A stretch of DNA of 64,000 nucleotides from Chlorops oryzae (taxonomy: Eukaryota; Arthropoda; Insecta; Diptera; Chloropidae), in contig CM035806.1 of assembly GCA_020466095.1 (NCBI GenBank), positions 139,176,475 through 139,240,474 of the forward strand, in the 5' to 3' direction. The position numbers and the translations under genes are program-made. The notes beneath the pieces were generated by a model. It saw nothing but the letters and a program-made list of their open reading frames with translations, was not told where the DNA came from and did no database searches. Positions 25,142-39,100 of this stretch are shown here, piece after piece. The number at the start of each line of letters is the position of its first letter. Position 1 is the first letter of the stretch.

Positions 25142-28100
25142 ATGAAGTGCCTCACGGTTTTAGTGCATTTCCAATTAGTGCTGCTGCTATGCAAGCAGAT
25201 CGATGCAGCAAAAGAAAGTGATATCGAAATAGAGTAAGTCCGAATTTTCGGAGTTACACCGAAATTTTATGATCGATTTTCTAAATTGAATTAAATGGAG
25301 TGTAAAGTATCACACATATCACAGCTCCTGTTGAGCTACACTTAAAATGTTAAGCAATTTCGTTTTGAAAGGATAATGGGGAAACTTAAAGTAGAGCTTC
25401 TGCAGGCAAATACATTTTCTTCGTTTAAATAAAAGATGTTCATTTGAGAAAATTCTTTTCAAAGTAGGATATCCTCTTATAAGGCATCAGAAACAAGCTA
25501 ACTAAGAGATAATTGAAGCGCAGCCACGAATAACGTAATAAGTGACAAAATTCACATTTTTGCAAATTTGCACTGCCATTCAGTACTTGCGCCCTGCACT
25601 TCGCTTCTTTCAGGCTCCGAAGTATTGAGAAATGTCCAAGAGTTGACCAAATAACAATATTTTAGTGATAGCTTAACGGGCTAGGGAATTATTGAAATCA
25701 AACGTCTAAAAATAAGTTTAAAAAAATTTGTCACTCACAACGTTATTCGCGGCTTCGCTTCAATTATTCACCTAAGGAATAGAATGCGGTTAGCTGTCAA
25801 TTACCTAATTTTGGCTAATGAGCGTCCAATTCTTTACTCACGCATTGCTCATCATGATTCATTAAGGTTAGCTTATTTAGATACTATTTACAACCGGTTA
25901 CATACATATGTACATGGGCTGGTGTCTCAAAATTGTGCGCATTTTGAAATTATTGGCATGCCATTCCTAAACAAGATGAGCTTATGGCAGGATTGTATTT
26001 ATTTTGAGCACTCTGTTGCACTGCTTAAGTGAGAAAATTTTGAAGCTTTGTTGAATCCTTTATTACGGGGCACACGGACAAGCTGTGTCGGGTATAATAA
26101 AATCCCCCAACAAAGTTTAACTTCTTTTTGTATCGTTTACGAAGACTGCAGTTGTTTTTATACCCGACACACTCTGTGTCGAGGGTATATTGCGTTTGTG
26201 TGGTTGTGTGTAACACCCAGAACTAGTCGAGATAGACCAGATATATGTACATATCGATATAAACGATCAGCGTCACCAGGAGATTCGATTTAGACATGTC
26301 CGTCCGTCCGTCTCTCCGTCCGTCTGTTTGTATACAGTTTTCTTATCGAAGGAGTTGAGCTATCTTGACAAAATTTGGTGTGCGTGCTCACGGGGACATG
26401 AGTACGAAACAAGTTCGAGAATTGGCTCGATCGGACCATTTTAAGAGATGCCTCCAGTACTAGGATCTGTTATGAATTTCACAAAAACTGCTCTTAAACC
26501 GGAGTTTTTACAAGATATTTTGATGAAGTTTGGCATTTGAACATATACTTGCAAAAATAATTTCCAAAAATCGGAAAAGTGGGCGTGGCAGATGGGCATT
26601 TTTCGAAAATTGTCTCCTACACCTGAAACCTAAATGGGACTTGAACGAAAGTTGGCGTGTGTGCTTTCTCTATGGCCGTAAACATCCTCTCCAAAAATTA
26701 TCTTGATCGGTCCATTATTAAGGGTACTTCCAGTACTAGGGCATTTCACAAAAATCCCAAAACTGCTCCAAAATCGGACTTTTTCCAAATATTTCACTGA
26801 AACTTAGAATTTGCGCGTATATTTAAGCCTGCGATTAGAATTCAAAACATTTCGAAAAGTGGGCGTGGCAAATGGGCGGTTTTCATAAAAGAATTTTAAC
26901 AAAAGTCGGTATATGGGGCGCCTTATGGTCTTAAAAATCTCTAGGATATTCTTTCTTCATGGTTCTTGTATTTTGGTCGTGTGTTTTGTGCTAAAATAAA
27001 CAGAAAGCTGAAAAGGAAAGAGAGAACATCCATACATACATTTATTCGTGCATACGTTGCGGCTGAACGTGCCGAAATATCTACAAGAGAAACAAAACAA
27101 TGTAGATCATATGAATGAAACGTAGCACAGTGGGGCCGCTCCATATATTTCTTGGAAAAAAATAGAACGAGTGGTCGTAGAGCATTGAAATTTTGCAGAA
27201 ACACTTATGTAGGCTTAATTAAGATATTTTAAAAAAATCTTGGAAATCCGCCCACTGCCACGCCCACCTCCCATATAGTTGCACAAGACAAAACATTTGT
27301 TTCCGGACCTAGGGACTTGAAACTCGGGACATTGAGTTCTGCTCAAAAAATAAATCTAAAAATAATGCGGCTGCCACGCCTATTTTGGGTTTAACGCCCA
27401 TCGAAAGTTGCAGATTTTACATGTTTTTATTTCCTATCTAGCATTATATGGAATTTTCACATAAATTAAAGAATTTTAAAATTTTTCAAAAGCTTAAACA
27501 TTAGTTATCTCCATTCAAAAGAATATAATACCCTCAAGAGACTTCCGGGAACGATATTAGCCTTCAAAATCACCGAAAATATCTCACAAATGCATTCCGC
27601 TTTTCTAGTAAAGCATGCCAAGTTAAAGTGTGTCATAGAAAGAAATTGATGTTAAATATGTTTTTTTTACATTGAAATGTCGTAAAATTTCGTTACGCCT
27701 ACATATTCGTAAACAAAAATAATGTTTCATTAAAAAACCGTTCCAAGTTTTAATTACGTATGACCTAAAAGTATGCCCCATTTTTTGTCTTATTGAGCAT
27801 TTGTATGAAATGTTGCTATGACTTTTGAAATTCAAATCGATGTAAGTTACAGAAAAGGTATTGGAAGGTGAATTTTTTTGTTTAGATTGAAAGTATAGAC
27901 TCGTACCTTTCATTTTTATGTAGTAAGAGGGCTAAGCAAGGCAAAGCACATAAAATTTTTTCCAACAAATAATGAGAAGTTGATATTTTTTACTCTAATT
28001 TCTGGAAAATTATAATAATTATTCTACTCTTCCAATCTTAATAAATTTTTTTTTACATGAAAGAGTAATTGCTATATTTCCACCAAAAAATAAAACAAAG

Positions 28101-30300
28101 GCAATACCTTTGGATTTTCACATAAAAAATGTTCTCCATTTTGGACTACAATTTTAATCTGAAATTTATTGAATAACATTCCTTTGACTTTTGTTAGTTT
28201 TTTTTTTAATAAAAAAGTCAATTTTCATAAAAAATAATGTTGAATTCCTCATATCCAAATATTTTTTTACAATAGTAAATCATTAAAATTTTGAAATTCA
28301 AAAGTTGAAATATCCAATTTTTTCCACTGATGCCCCATTGTGCGTAGTCGCAGTTTACTTGCCTTTTCAGGAGTTCCATTTTTATCATTTATATTATTTA
28401 TATTGATTTCTTGCATTATATGTATGGTATATTTTTCTATTTATTTATATTAATATTTTTATTTATTTGCAATTTCGTTGGAAATGTGCTCTACACATTT
28501 CTGTCTTTTCTAGGTAACTGTCATTTCTATTTCTTATTTTTCTGACATTTTCACTCTCTCGATCTACGAAAGCTTAACACTTACTCTCTCCATCTACGAA
28601 AACTTTCGAAGAAAAGGAAGGGGAATATAGAAAAGCACAAAACAAACAAAATAGAAAATAGATAATGCAAAAGACAGAATTTATGTGCACTGGCGGTCGG
28701 TGACCCATTTATTAGCCAAAAAGAATGAACAGCTGTTCTTTGGAAATTATTGCGAGGGATTCTCAAAATGTGTGAGAGCCCATTGCAATAATAATTGTAG
28801 TAAGTACAGAAGCAAGATCAAAATATTTAGATCTTTGCTTTTGGACATTTCCCCTGCGCCCATACTGATACCAATCAACGGCCAAGTATAGTAATTATGT
28901 TCAAGGGGGGCGAATGGGGAAATGAGCTAGCAATGAGTGAAAACTTTCACCAGATTATTATATAAATGGGAGTCAGGTTGCTATTGGAAGAAAAAACCCA
29001 GCGTAGAAATGCACGGCCGACACTCCATAATAAGGAAACTTCCAAAGAATATTATTTTCAAAAAAAAAAAAAAAAAAAAAAAAACAATTAACAATTAACA
29101 ATAAGGCGGGCACGCCAATGGTGCATATATATATGCACAATTTAGCCGACCTACCTCACATCGCTGAGGTGGTCAGAGTGGCTAAGGTGTTGGTTAAAGA
29201 TACCTGATGATGAACCTGTAAGCTGGGTTCGAAACCGGTCGTATCGGCTTTCCACACATCTCGGCAATTTATAAAAAATAAATTTTTTCAATTGCCAAAA
29301 TAATACATTTTTCACTATAAGTGAAAAATGCGGGACCATAAAGCCCAAATAATAATTAATGAAAAATATTATTTTCAATTGAAAAGTTTCCATTCATGTC
29401 TGTTTTGTGTCGAAAAAAATCTCCTAAATATGCGGTTTTTTTTTGTGCTCTACAGTGATGTTACCCCTTAAATGTTTTTTACTTTGATAGCTCCGAAATC
29501 AGAGTTTTCTCACGCCATATTTTAGCGGATACCATTTTCCTTATCATTCTTCAAGTGTTTGGAGCCCTTGGCGGCTAACTTTGATGGAAGAAAAATATGT
29601 TCATGTTGTGCCTCAATAATATAACGCTGCATTCAGTTATATCGCACACTAATCACTAAATTGGCACAACTCAAAATTTTGCATTTCTCGGGCAAACAGC
29701 CAATAACTCTCGACGTCTGTAAAAACTATTTCTTTTTTAAACTTATATTATTTTTAAATAACTGCAGAATCAATAAATATAAATCTTAATTTTCCACGTG
29801 TTCCTTTTGCAGCAGTTAAATTTTGGCAAACATGAAAAAAGTGATCGAAAAAATTTTGAATTGTGCCGGTTTAGTGATTAGTGTGCGATATTCTTGTTTT
29901 CTTTAGTTGAATGCTGGTACAGTAGGCAACAGAAATTCTGAATGCACTCGAAATTCAAATTTATATACAGTTGAAAACACTCTACTACGAATTTGAATGG
30001 AACTGAAAACAATCGTTATCGAGAGAATTCGTTATAAGGACAAAATCAGGTACTAAAAGACTAGCAAAAAAGCCTGGAAAAGATTCGCTATAGAGAAAAA
30101 TTCGTTAACGAGAGTTTCGACTGTAAAAACAATAAAATCAACCCTTCTTGAAAGAGATCCATTTTTCGTTATTAAAAAAAATTTTTTTTTTGTCTATTAA
30201 GCCAATCAAATGAAGAGAAATCCGAGAGTGGCAAAGAGCGTGTAGCACGTTCGCTCTGGAAGTATGGTCCTAAAGCAAACCCGCAAATTGCAGAGCTAAA
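25142..30300 (+). CDS. Hml: Hml exons 1-2: signal peptide and N-terminus
   Basis: Exon 1 (25142-25233) encodes a start Met, a hydrophobic leucine-rich core and a likely signal-peptidase site after about residue 22 (ending ...QIDA). Donor GTAAGT is at 25234. Exon 2 (30202-30300) adds a charged segment followed by [17 protein letters not shown] (residues about 45-63). The 4,968-bp first intron holds a Helentron-like element, a SINE and a MITE. Its large size is typical of the first intron of a fly gene, where tissue enhancers often lie. Confidence 0.88.
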
Positions 30301-33044
30301 GTGAGTATCTGTTTTTCTTTAAAAAAAAACCGCAAAAATGAAATGCTTAAAATATTTCGAAAAAAAATAACACTTTTAACATTTTTTTTTCTTGAAAACA
30401 TTTTGCAAAAAAAGCTATAACCGAGGGTAAGTTAAGACAAAGAAAAAAAGAAATGATTTTTTAAAAACTTTGTTCTTTAGTCCTGCTGGAATTAAGACGA
30501 GCCAGAGTAGCTATCTTAAGACCGGTTACGGTGGATACGGTTCAAGCAATACAAACACGGGCTATGGTGGTGGAGGTGGAGGTGGAGGCGGAGGTGGTAG
30601 GAGTGGCAGTTACAGGTGGGTCCCTTTTTTATATAAACATAGAAAGTGCTATTAAAAATGTCCCTGCACGTGTGCAACATTAACAGCAGCAGTTACAGCT
30701 CACATTCTTCTTATGGCGGAGGTGGTTTGAGGTAAAAATATTTTCAAAATAAGTAAAAAAAAAGGATTTGAAAATTTATGTTTTCTTTTAATCTTAGTTC
30801 ATCGAAAAACAACGTGATCCAACAGACATCGGATTTCTTGAGCAATGCGCGACAACAGCTCCTGATTCATGGTGGCTGCGCGCACTTTCCTTTGCCCGGA
30901 AATGTTGTCTATTCCTGCCAAGGTGATCAGTGTGAGGTGAAGTGTCCTCGTGCGTACAGCTTTCCGAATGGTAAAACTGAGTTGAAATTGGCCTGCATTG
31001 GAGGAAGTTGGATTATACGCGATTCAGAGTACAATGCAGTTCCACCGTGCCAAGGTGAGCAGAAATTTCTGGTTCAACATTTCGTCGTTCGTAAGTTATT
31101 GTGTTCTATGTGATAAAAACGAATTTCGATTTCACTTTGATTTAAAACGTCCAACTTAAAAATTTTATTTTACGGAGCTTGATATTTTTAAAGCAGAAGG
31201 AACCTAAGACATAACCGCCTTAGTAGACTCAATAAAAGCGCACTTTTATGCTTTCAGTTTTTTTAAATTGAATTTTAAAATCAATTTTTCAAAATTTTAT
31301 TTTTTTCATATAGAACACAATAACCTACGAAGGACGATTTGACATTTTAATTTGATTTTTCATTAAATTTTTCCTTACTCACATTCGCTATTTCTCTATC
31401 TCTATCTTTATCTTTATCTTTATCGTTATCTCTATCTCTTTCATCTTCTTTCTCTTTCTCTTTCTCTTTCTCTTTCTCTTTCTCTTCTCTTCTCTTCTCT
31501 ATCTCTTCTCTTTCTATCTCTATCTCTATCTCCTATCTCTATTCTCTATCTCTATCTCTATCTCTATCTCTATCTCTATCTCTATCTCTATCTCTATCTC
31601 TATCTCTATCTCTATCTCTATCTCTATCTCTATTTCTTTCTCATCTCTATCCTCTATCTCTATCTCTATCTCTATCTCTATCTCTATTTCCATCTCTATC
31701 TCTATCTCTATCTCTATCTCTATCTCTATCTCTATCTCTATCTCTATCTCTATCTCTATCTCTATCTCTATCTCTATCTCCTATCTCCATCTCTATCACT
31801 ATCTCCATCATTTATATCTACATTTATATCAACCTCTACCCCTACGTCTATCTCGCTCTCGCTCACACTCTTTCTCACTCTCACTCTCTTCCCCTTTTGA
31901 CGTTTAGCTACATGCTTGCCATCTTGTCAAAATAATGGTATATGTGTCGAGGCCGGTGTTTGTAAGTGCCCTCAAAATTTCAATGGACCCTTGTGTCAAT
32001 ACAAGAAATCAATATGTGCTGGAAAGCCTCCGATTCCTCTCAATTCAAATGTGAATTGTTTAAACAAGTGAGTAGGAATAGATAGAGGAGTGTAACAAAG
32101 GAATATTGGAATTTGAATAAATTGTATATCTTTCTTATTCAGCGTCTGTAATGCTGAATGCATGAGGGGATTTCGGTATCCAGATGGAAGTTCTATCACG
32201 AATTTGGAATGTCAAGATGGCGAATGGATCCATACCAAGTCTGGTGCATCGAAGCCACCAGATTGTCAACGTGAGTCTTGAATGAAGCTATAAAGTGGCA
32301 AGTGGACTTTTCATTTCTTCAATTTTTTTTTAGCCATCTGTGAGCCTCCCTGTGCCAATGGCGGGAAATGCATATCGTTTAATGTCTGTCAATGTTCTAA
32401 ATTGCACCGAGGAGACCACTGTCAATACAGTACGTGCAGTGATATATATAGATACATATATACATGTATGTTATGTTCATTAAATTTTTCGATCTTCAAG
32501 GCGTTTCGGCGTGTAATATAACTATGGAGGACTTTAACGGGCGATTCAAATGCAGTTTTGATAATGACCAGGCTAAGTGTAATTTCTCTTGTCCCAATGA
32601 TAAAGGGGTGAAGGTCAAAGGTGACGTCGACATTGAATACAAATGTAAATACAGTGTCGGAAAATATCAACCGCAGCCTCTGCCTCAGTGCATTTACCGT
32701 AAGTGATTGCGAAGCAAAACTTTTTTATTGGACAATATTTGAACATATATACAATGTATAATCCATTGAATTAAATAGCTCCTGGATATAGTGTACACCA
32801 GAGCTCAATGACTCTACAGTTCACTGAACACCGTGGTCAGTCATATGGAGGAGGAGGTGGCTCTCATGGCTCCCATTTCATGACAGAACATGAGCGTATT
32901 ATGTCCATTCTAGAAAAATTCCGAAGCTACAATAGCAAGAGTGTAAGTTTGGGGAGAGAGAAAGAAAAAAGACAGAGAGAGCGAGAGACTGATAAAGAGG
33001 GAAACACGGAGAAAGGGAGACAAAAACTGAGAAAGATGCTGAAA

Positions 33045-33113
<69 letters not shown>

Positions 33114-36100
33114 GTAGATACTGAGAGAGAAACAAAGCGGGCGACACTAAAAGAGAGAGAGAGACTGAAATCGTCACATAGACTTAGATATAGTGTGAAT
33201 GTGTCCCAGATGGAGAGAAAAAAATATGAAGAATTAGTGAGAAAATATAAAATAAGCCTTCATTTCTCGCATGCAGGAATGGTGGTCCTCAGAGGAAAGC
33301 TATGTAACACCAAACAGTTATTCACTTTATATGACTAGTGATGTCAATGTCATAATTGATCGTACCCCAAAACCGGCGATCTGTACGACATGGGGTGGCA
33401 ACAACATGAAAACCTTCGATGGACTGATATATAAGTGCGTTATGTTCTTGTTATATGTCAACCTCTATTGTTCCTATCAATTTATTTCTATAGAGCCCCA
33501 CTATCCTGTTCTCATACTCTACTTACTGATATTGTCGATGCTACATTTGATATTACGTTAAAAGCCTGCCCTTACGGTTCTGGATATGGCTGCGCCCATG
33601 CATTGAAAATCTATTGGCAATCAATTCCATACACTTTTGAGAATTTAAGTGAGTTCGGATGGTTTTCCAGCACCGCAATTTTGTTTTCTGACTCCACCCT
33701 GTTGATTTTAGATGGAACTATGAAGCTATCAACACCCACAAAGAATCTTCCCATTCCGGTTCAAGTGATGGGAATGAAGGTAACACCCGTGGCACAGCAC
33801 TTACACATTGATTTGGAATCGGTTGGCTTGAAAATCGACTGGGATCATTTCCAGTATGTAGGCCTGCATGCTAGTGCTGGTCTTTGGTCAAAAGCTGGTG
33901 GCCTTTGCGGCTCACTGGACGGTGATTATAAAAATGATCTGACATCAAAGCACGGAAAAGTTCTGGAGACAGTTAAAGCTTTCACGGATTCCTGGCGGGT
34001 AGAAGATCCATCCGATTTATGTGTCATGCAAAATAGTGCTGAACTCGATTTCGGCTCAGAAAGTTGTGATCCCGGAAAAAGAAAGAAGGCTTTGGATATT
34101 TGCGAACGTCTTTTGGCTAATGAAAAATTGGAGGAATGCATAAAAGATTTCAATTTCGAGGCTTTATTACACTCTTGTGTTGATGATTATTGTAATTGCC
34201 CGAATCGGGATCATCCAGAGATATGTAATTGTGATAATATTGCTATGCTTGCTAAGGAGTGCACATTTAAGGGGATTAAGTTAAAGCATGGGTGGCGGAA
34301 TTTAGAAATTTGCCGTAAGTTTCTGATATCAATATCGATGAAGTTTTATATTTTCGATATTCAAAAATTTTCGCTCTGAAGCTATTAGCTGCGGCTATGG
34401 ACGAGTGTATTTACCGTGTGGTCCGGACGTCGAGCCGACATGTGATTCAGCTGTTGTACCAACGAAGGGGAAGTGCAATGAAGGATGTTTCTGTCCCGAG
34501 GGTACTGTACAATATAAGGAGGCTTGCATATCGCCAGAATTATGTCCATGTACAATGGGTGGAAGAGAGTTCAAACCTGAATCGACCATAAAAAAGCATT
34601 GCAATACCTGGTAGGCATTTTAGAATTTTACCCGTGTGGCATACTGACAAACTGTGGCTTTATACTTTTTAGTACCTGTAAGAACGGTCAATGGAAATGC
34701 ACGGACGAGAAGTGTGGAGCACGATGCGGCGCTATTGGTGATCCGCATTATCAGACGTTCGATGGAAAACGTTATGATTTCATGGGAAAATGTTCGTACT
34801 ACTTACTTAAGACCGAGGCATTATCTGTTGAAGCTGAGAATGTCGCATGTTCCGGGGTGATCTCAGAAAATTTAAATATCGCTGCTACTTCGGAGGATCC
34901 ATCGTGTACAAAATCGGTTACTCTACGGTTCGTACTCAAAAATGGTGTTCCAACGACGGTTAAACTCGGTCAAGGTCTTAGCGTGCACGTGAACAATAAG
35001 GAAATTTTGAAATTCCCAAAAATATTGGGTGCCGGTGAAGTTCTCATCCGTCAAGCCAGTTCAACATTCATGACCGTTGAATTCCCTGATGGCATTCGCG
35101 TATGGTGGGATGGTGTTTCTCGTGCCTATATTGATGCTCCGCCGAGTTATCGGGACCGAACTTCAGGTTTATGTGGAACTTTCAATTCCAACACCCAAGA
35201 CGATTTTCTAACGCCAGAGGGTGATATCGAAACGGCTATAGAACCATTCGCCGACAAATGGCGTACAAAGGATACGTGTGATTTCTTGGCAGAGAAGACA
35301 ACAGCTGGACCCCATCCGTGTAGTGTTAGCCCCGAGAAACGTGCAGATGCAGAGAAGTACTGTGCCTGGATAACTGAAGATATATTCCAGGACTGCCATT
35401 GGACTGTTGAGCCAGAGCAGTATTACGAGGATTGTTTGTATGATGTATGCGCTTGCAAGGATGATCCTGCAAAATGTTTCTGCCCTATTTTGGCTGCCTA
35501 TGGCATGGAGTGTATGCGACAAGGTATCAAAACAGGTTGGCGTTTAGCCGTAAAGGAGTGTGGTGAGTAGAAAAAACATTTTTTTAAAATCATAGTCCCA
35601 TGTCAACAAAAATTTCTTCCAGCTATTAAGTGTGCCGATGGCCAAGTTTACGACGAATGCGGTGATACTTGTGCGTTAACCTGTCAGGATTTAACTTCAA
35701 AGAAGACCTGTCAAAAGGAGTGCGTAGAAGGTTGCCGTTGTCCACACGGAGAGTATCTGAATGAAAATAACGAATGCGTGCCTGAGAAGAGATGTCCCTG
35801 CATGTACGATGGTATGGTATTTTTGCCAGGCTATAAAGAAGTTCGTCCAGGAAAGAAATTCGAGGATTTATGGTCAGTAAAAAAACTTAAAATCGTTCAT
35901 AGATTTTCTCTCAAAAGAAAAATTACGTTTAGCACTTGTGAGAATGGCATCTGGGAATGTGAAGACGCTGAGCCCGGAGACAAGGAGAAATATCCCCCAT
36001 CGTCGGAACTACGCGCACAGTGTGCTAAGCAACCCTATGCAGAGTTTACAAAATGTGCTCCCAAGGAGCCCAAGACATGTAAGAACATGCACGAGTATGT

Positions 36101-39100
36101 TGCGGATTTCGAAGACTGTAAGCCAGGCTGTGTTTGCATGCCAGAATACGTCTATGACATGTCGCTGAAGTCTTGCGTACTGCCCGAGAATTGTTCGTGT
36201 CACCACGGTGGAAAAAGTTACGCTGATGGTGAAAAAATGAAGGAGGACTGCAATGTTTGGTGAGTATATTGTACTAATGATGTTACGGCGGAAAAGAAAA
36301 TAATAATACTTTTTTTTTTAATACTATTGTAGCGTCTGTAAGTCTGGAAACTGGGAATGTTCTACTATGGGATGTGGATCCAGCTGCACTGTTTGGGGAG
36401 ACTCGCATTTCACGACATTTGACAATCATGAGTTCGACTTCCAGGGAGAGTGTGACTACATACTCTCCAAGGGAGTTTGGGAGAATGGCGATGGCTTTAC
36501 AATTACAATACAGAATGTTCTTTGCGGAACAATGGGCGTGACTTGTTCGAAATCCCTAGAAATTGCGCTATCAGGAAGCACAGAAGACTCTATCACATTA
36601 AGTGCAGATCCTAGTTACCTCGGTGAACCGGACAAATCAACCATCAAACGTAAGATAATTAATTAAAAAACAAAAAAAAAAAGAGCGGACAGAAAATACT
36701 TAAATGTCCTTGCCCTATTACTACACCAGGAATACGTGACGCAGCAAGTGCCAATGGAAAGGGTGCATTCCATATCTATAAGGCTGGCGTTTTCATTGTG
36801 GTTGAAGTGATTCCGCTTAAGCTTCAAGTGAAATGGGATGAAGGAACTCGTGTTTATGTTAAATTGGGTAATGAATGGAAGGACAAGGTTACCGGTCTGT
36901 GCGGGAATTATAATGACAATGCTAAAGATGATATGCAGACACCATCACAAGGTCTTGAGACGAGTCCGCTAACATTCGGCCATTCGTGGAAGGTACAGAA
37001 CTTTTGCACATTACCCACACAACCGATGGATGCTTGCAAGCAGCATCCCGAACGGGAGACGTGGGCGCAACTTAAGTGCGGTGTGCTCAAATCACCGCTA
37101 TTCAAGGTGGGCGCAGTGAGCTTTTTTTGTAGTTAAAAAAAAAAAAAAACAAGTTATGTACATATAAACATTCATCTATGCTATTCTTTTTTGCTTCCGC
37201 CGTAACGAATCCAAAATAGGACTGCCATAGTGAAGTGCCCGTTGAAAAGTACTTGAAAAGATGCATCTACGATACCTGTGCCTGCGATCAAGGTGGTGAC
37301 TGTGAGTGCCTCTGTACGGCAATTGCTGCTTACTCTTATGCCTGCTCCCAAAAGGGCGTCAACATAAGATGGCGTACACCGCATTTGTGCCGTAAGTAGC
37401 TGTCCAAGCAAAATGAGATTCCGATTCAGATTCACATTCACATTCGGATTTAGATTGAGCTTCAGATTCACATTCAGTGCTCGTACTTTGTTGGTAGATG
37501 GCATTTACATAGTCGTATGCATATGGATTGCTCTTGCGGCTAGGTAGCAACGGCTGGTAGCGAGGAACATTGGGAACTGAGCAATAGACATGATGAGCTT
37601 CAGCATTGAAATTACCTTTTTACATTGACACACACAATGGACTCTGACTGGCGATGGCAATGGGAATGGGAATGGCGATGTCGGAAGAGCTACAGAGTCT
37701 GGAGTGTTGCACACGGCACATGTTGCATGTAGCACGAACAAGGACATGTAGAAAAAAAGAGCATGAAGTGCATGACGACAATGTAGACGACAGCCATGAC
37801 AGTTGCACGTGCGAATGTGTATTCCCATCTTTTGCACATGTCCTTAGCTACGCAGAAAATCATTGTCCTTAATTATTCATTATGGAAAATCGTCGCCAAT
37901 TTGACTGTTTCATGGCTTCATATTGAAAAGCCACCTTTGTTATCGGTGCACTGAACAAAAATTCGGGAATATATTATTTCCTTCTTTTGTGAAAAGTTTC
38001 AAATTTGTATGTCTCCTTTGGAAAATTCCACAACATTTTCTGTGAATTATTTTTAAGGAGCCTGGAGTTGTTTTATGAATTTATTCCAATTTTCGGTTTT
38101 TTCTCTTTTCGCATTACTCAAAGGGTACCCGATACAAAAAAAAAAAAAAAAACCACACAGGACCGAAATTCTTCTCTTAAAAAAAAAAAACAGTTTCTAC
38201 CTTTCGGGTAAAATTCCTCATTTTATAGCTCGTATAAAAATTGTCTAATAGATTGCTCTTCTCGACCAAAGGCTTCTCTTATTTAAATGAGATGGGTAGA
38301 CCCTTCTTTTTTTGAAGTGTATTGAATTCGGAAAGTGGTTGGAGAGGTACTTGTATCACAGTGCAACGCTTGAACCAGCTTGAATAGAGTTGGAGACATA
38401 TTGAATTTTAAGCAGTTTTAGTCAAGCAATTGATTGTAATTGATGCCGCAAATAGTTCATTTCATTTATGGATACCGATAAATTTTGCGAATTACATCTT
38501 CTAATCCAAGATGTGGTACCCTCGAGCGCTTGGCTTGACAAAGGTAAACGTTCGATGCGGTAAAGGAACGTGTTGTCTGTTACCGCAAACTACTAACATC
38601 GAGACGTGGGATATTTGAGGCGCGATGAAAAGTTGAGACCGGAAAAAGACGGAGTACAGGAGAAATACATATTTTTTTTTTTACTCATAGTTGATATAGG
38701 TAGATATTACTTAATCTTGTAGAAATTTTACCAGGCAATTCCTCTTCCTTATATATTTTTTTATATTTTTGCTTAAACGAATTTTTCTTTAACACGCCTC
38801 ATGCTTCTTTCCTATCGTCTAGCGATGCAATGTGATCCACACTGTTCCGAGTATAAGTCCTGCACTCCTGCGTGCGCAGTTGAAACTTGTGATAATTTCC
38901 TAGACCATGGTATTTCGGAACGGATTTGTACAAAGGAAAATTGTATTGAGGGTTGTTTTATTAAACCCTGTGAAGAAGGTATGATCTATTTGAATGATAC
39001 ATTCAAAGAATGTGTACCGAAAACCTCTTGCAAACCAATTTGCATGACCAAGGATGGAAACACTTATTACGAGGGTGATATAACTTATCAAGATGACTGC

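Noticed and set aside
25784..26032. 82-codon plus-strand frame in Hml intron 1
   Set aside because: No homology recognised, no splice continuity with Hml exons and no independent promoter signal.
31387..31830. Regular repeat array that might look like CRISPR
   Set aside because: There are no spacers; it is a plain hexamer microsatellite in an animal gene intron.
33435..33493. Upstream part of the 314-codon frame beginning MRYVLV
   Set aside because: This is intron 12 read through; the real exon begins at 33494 after CTATAG.
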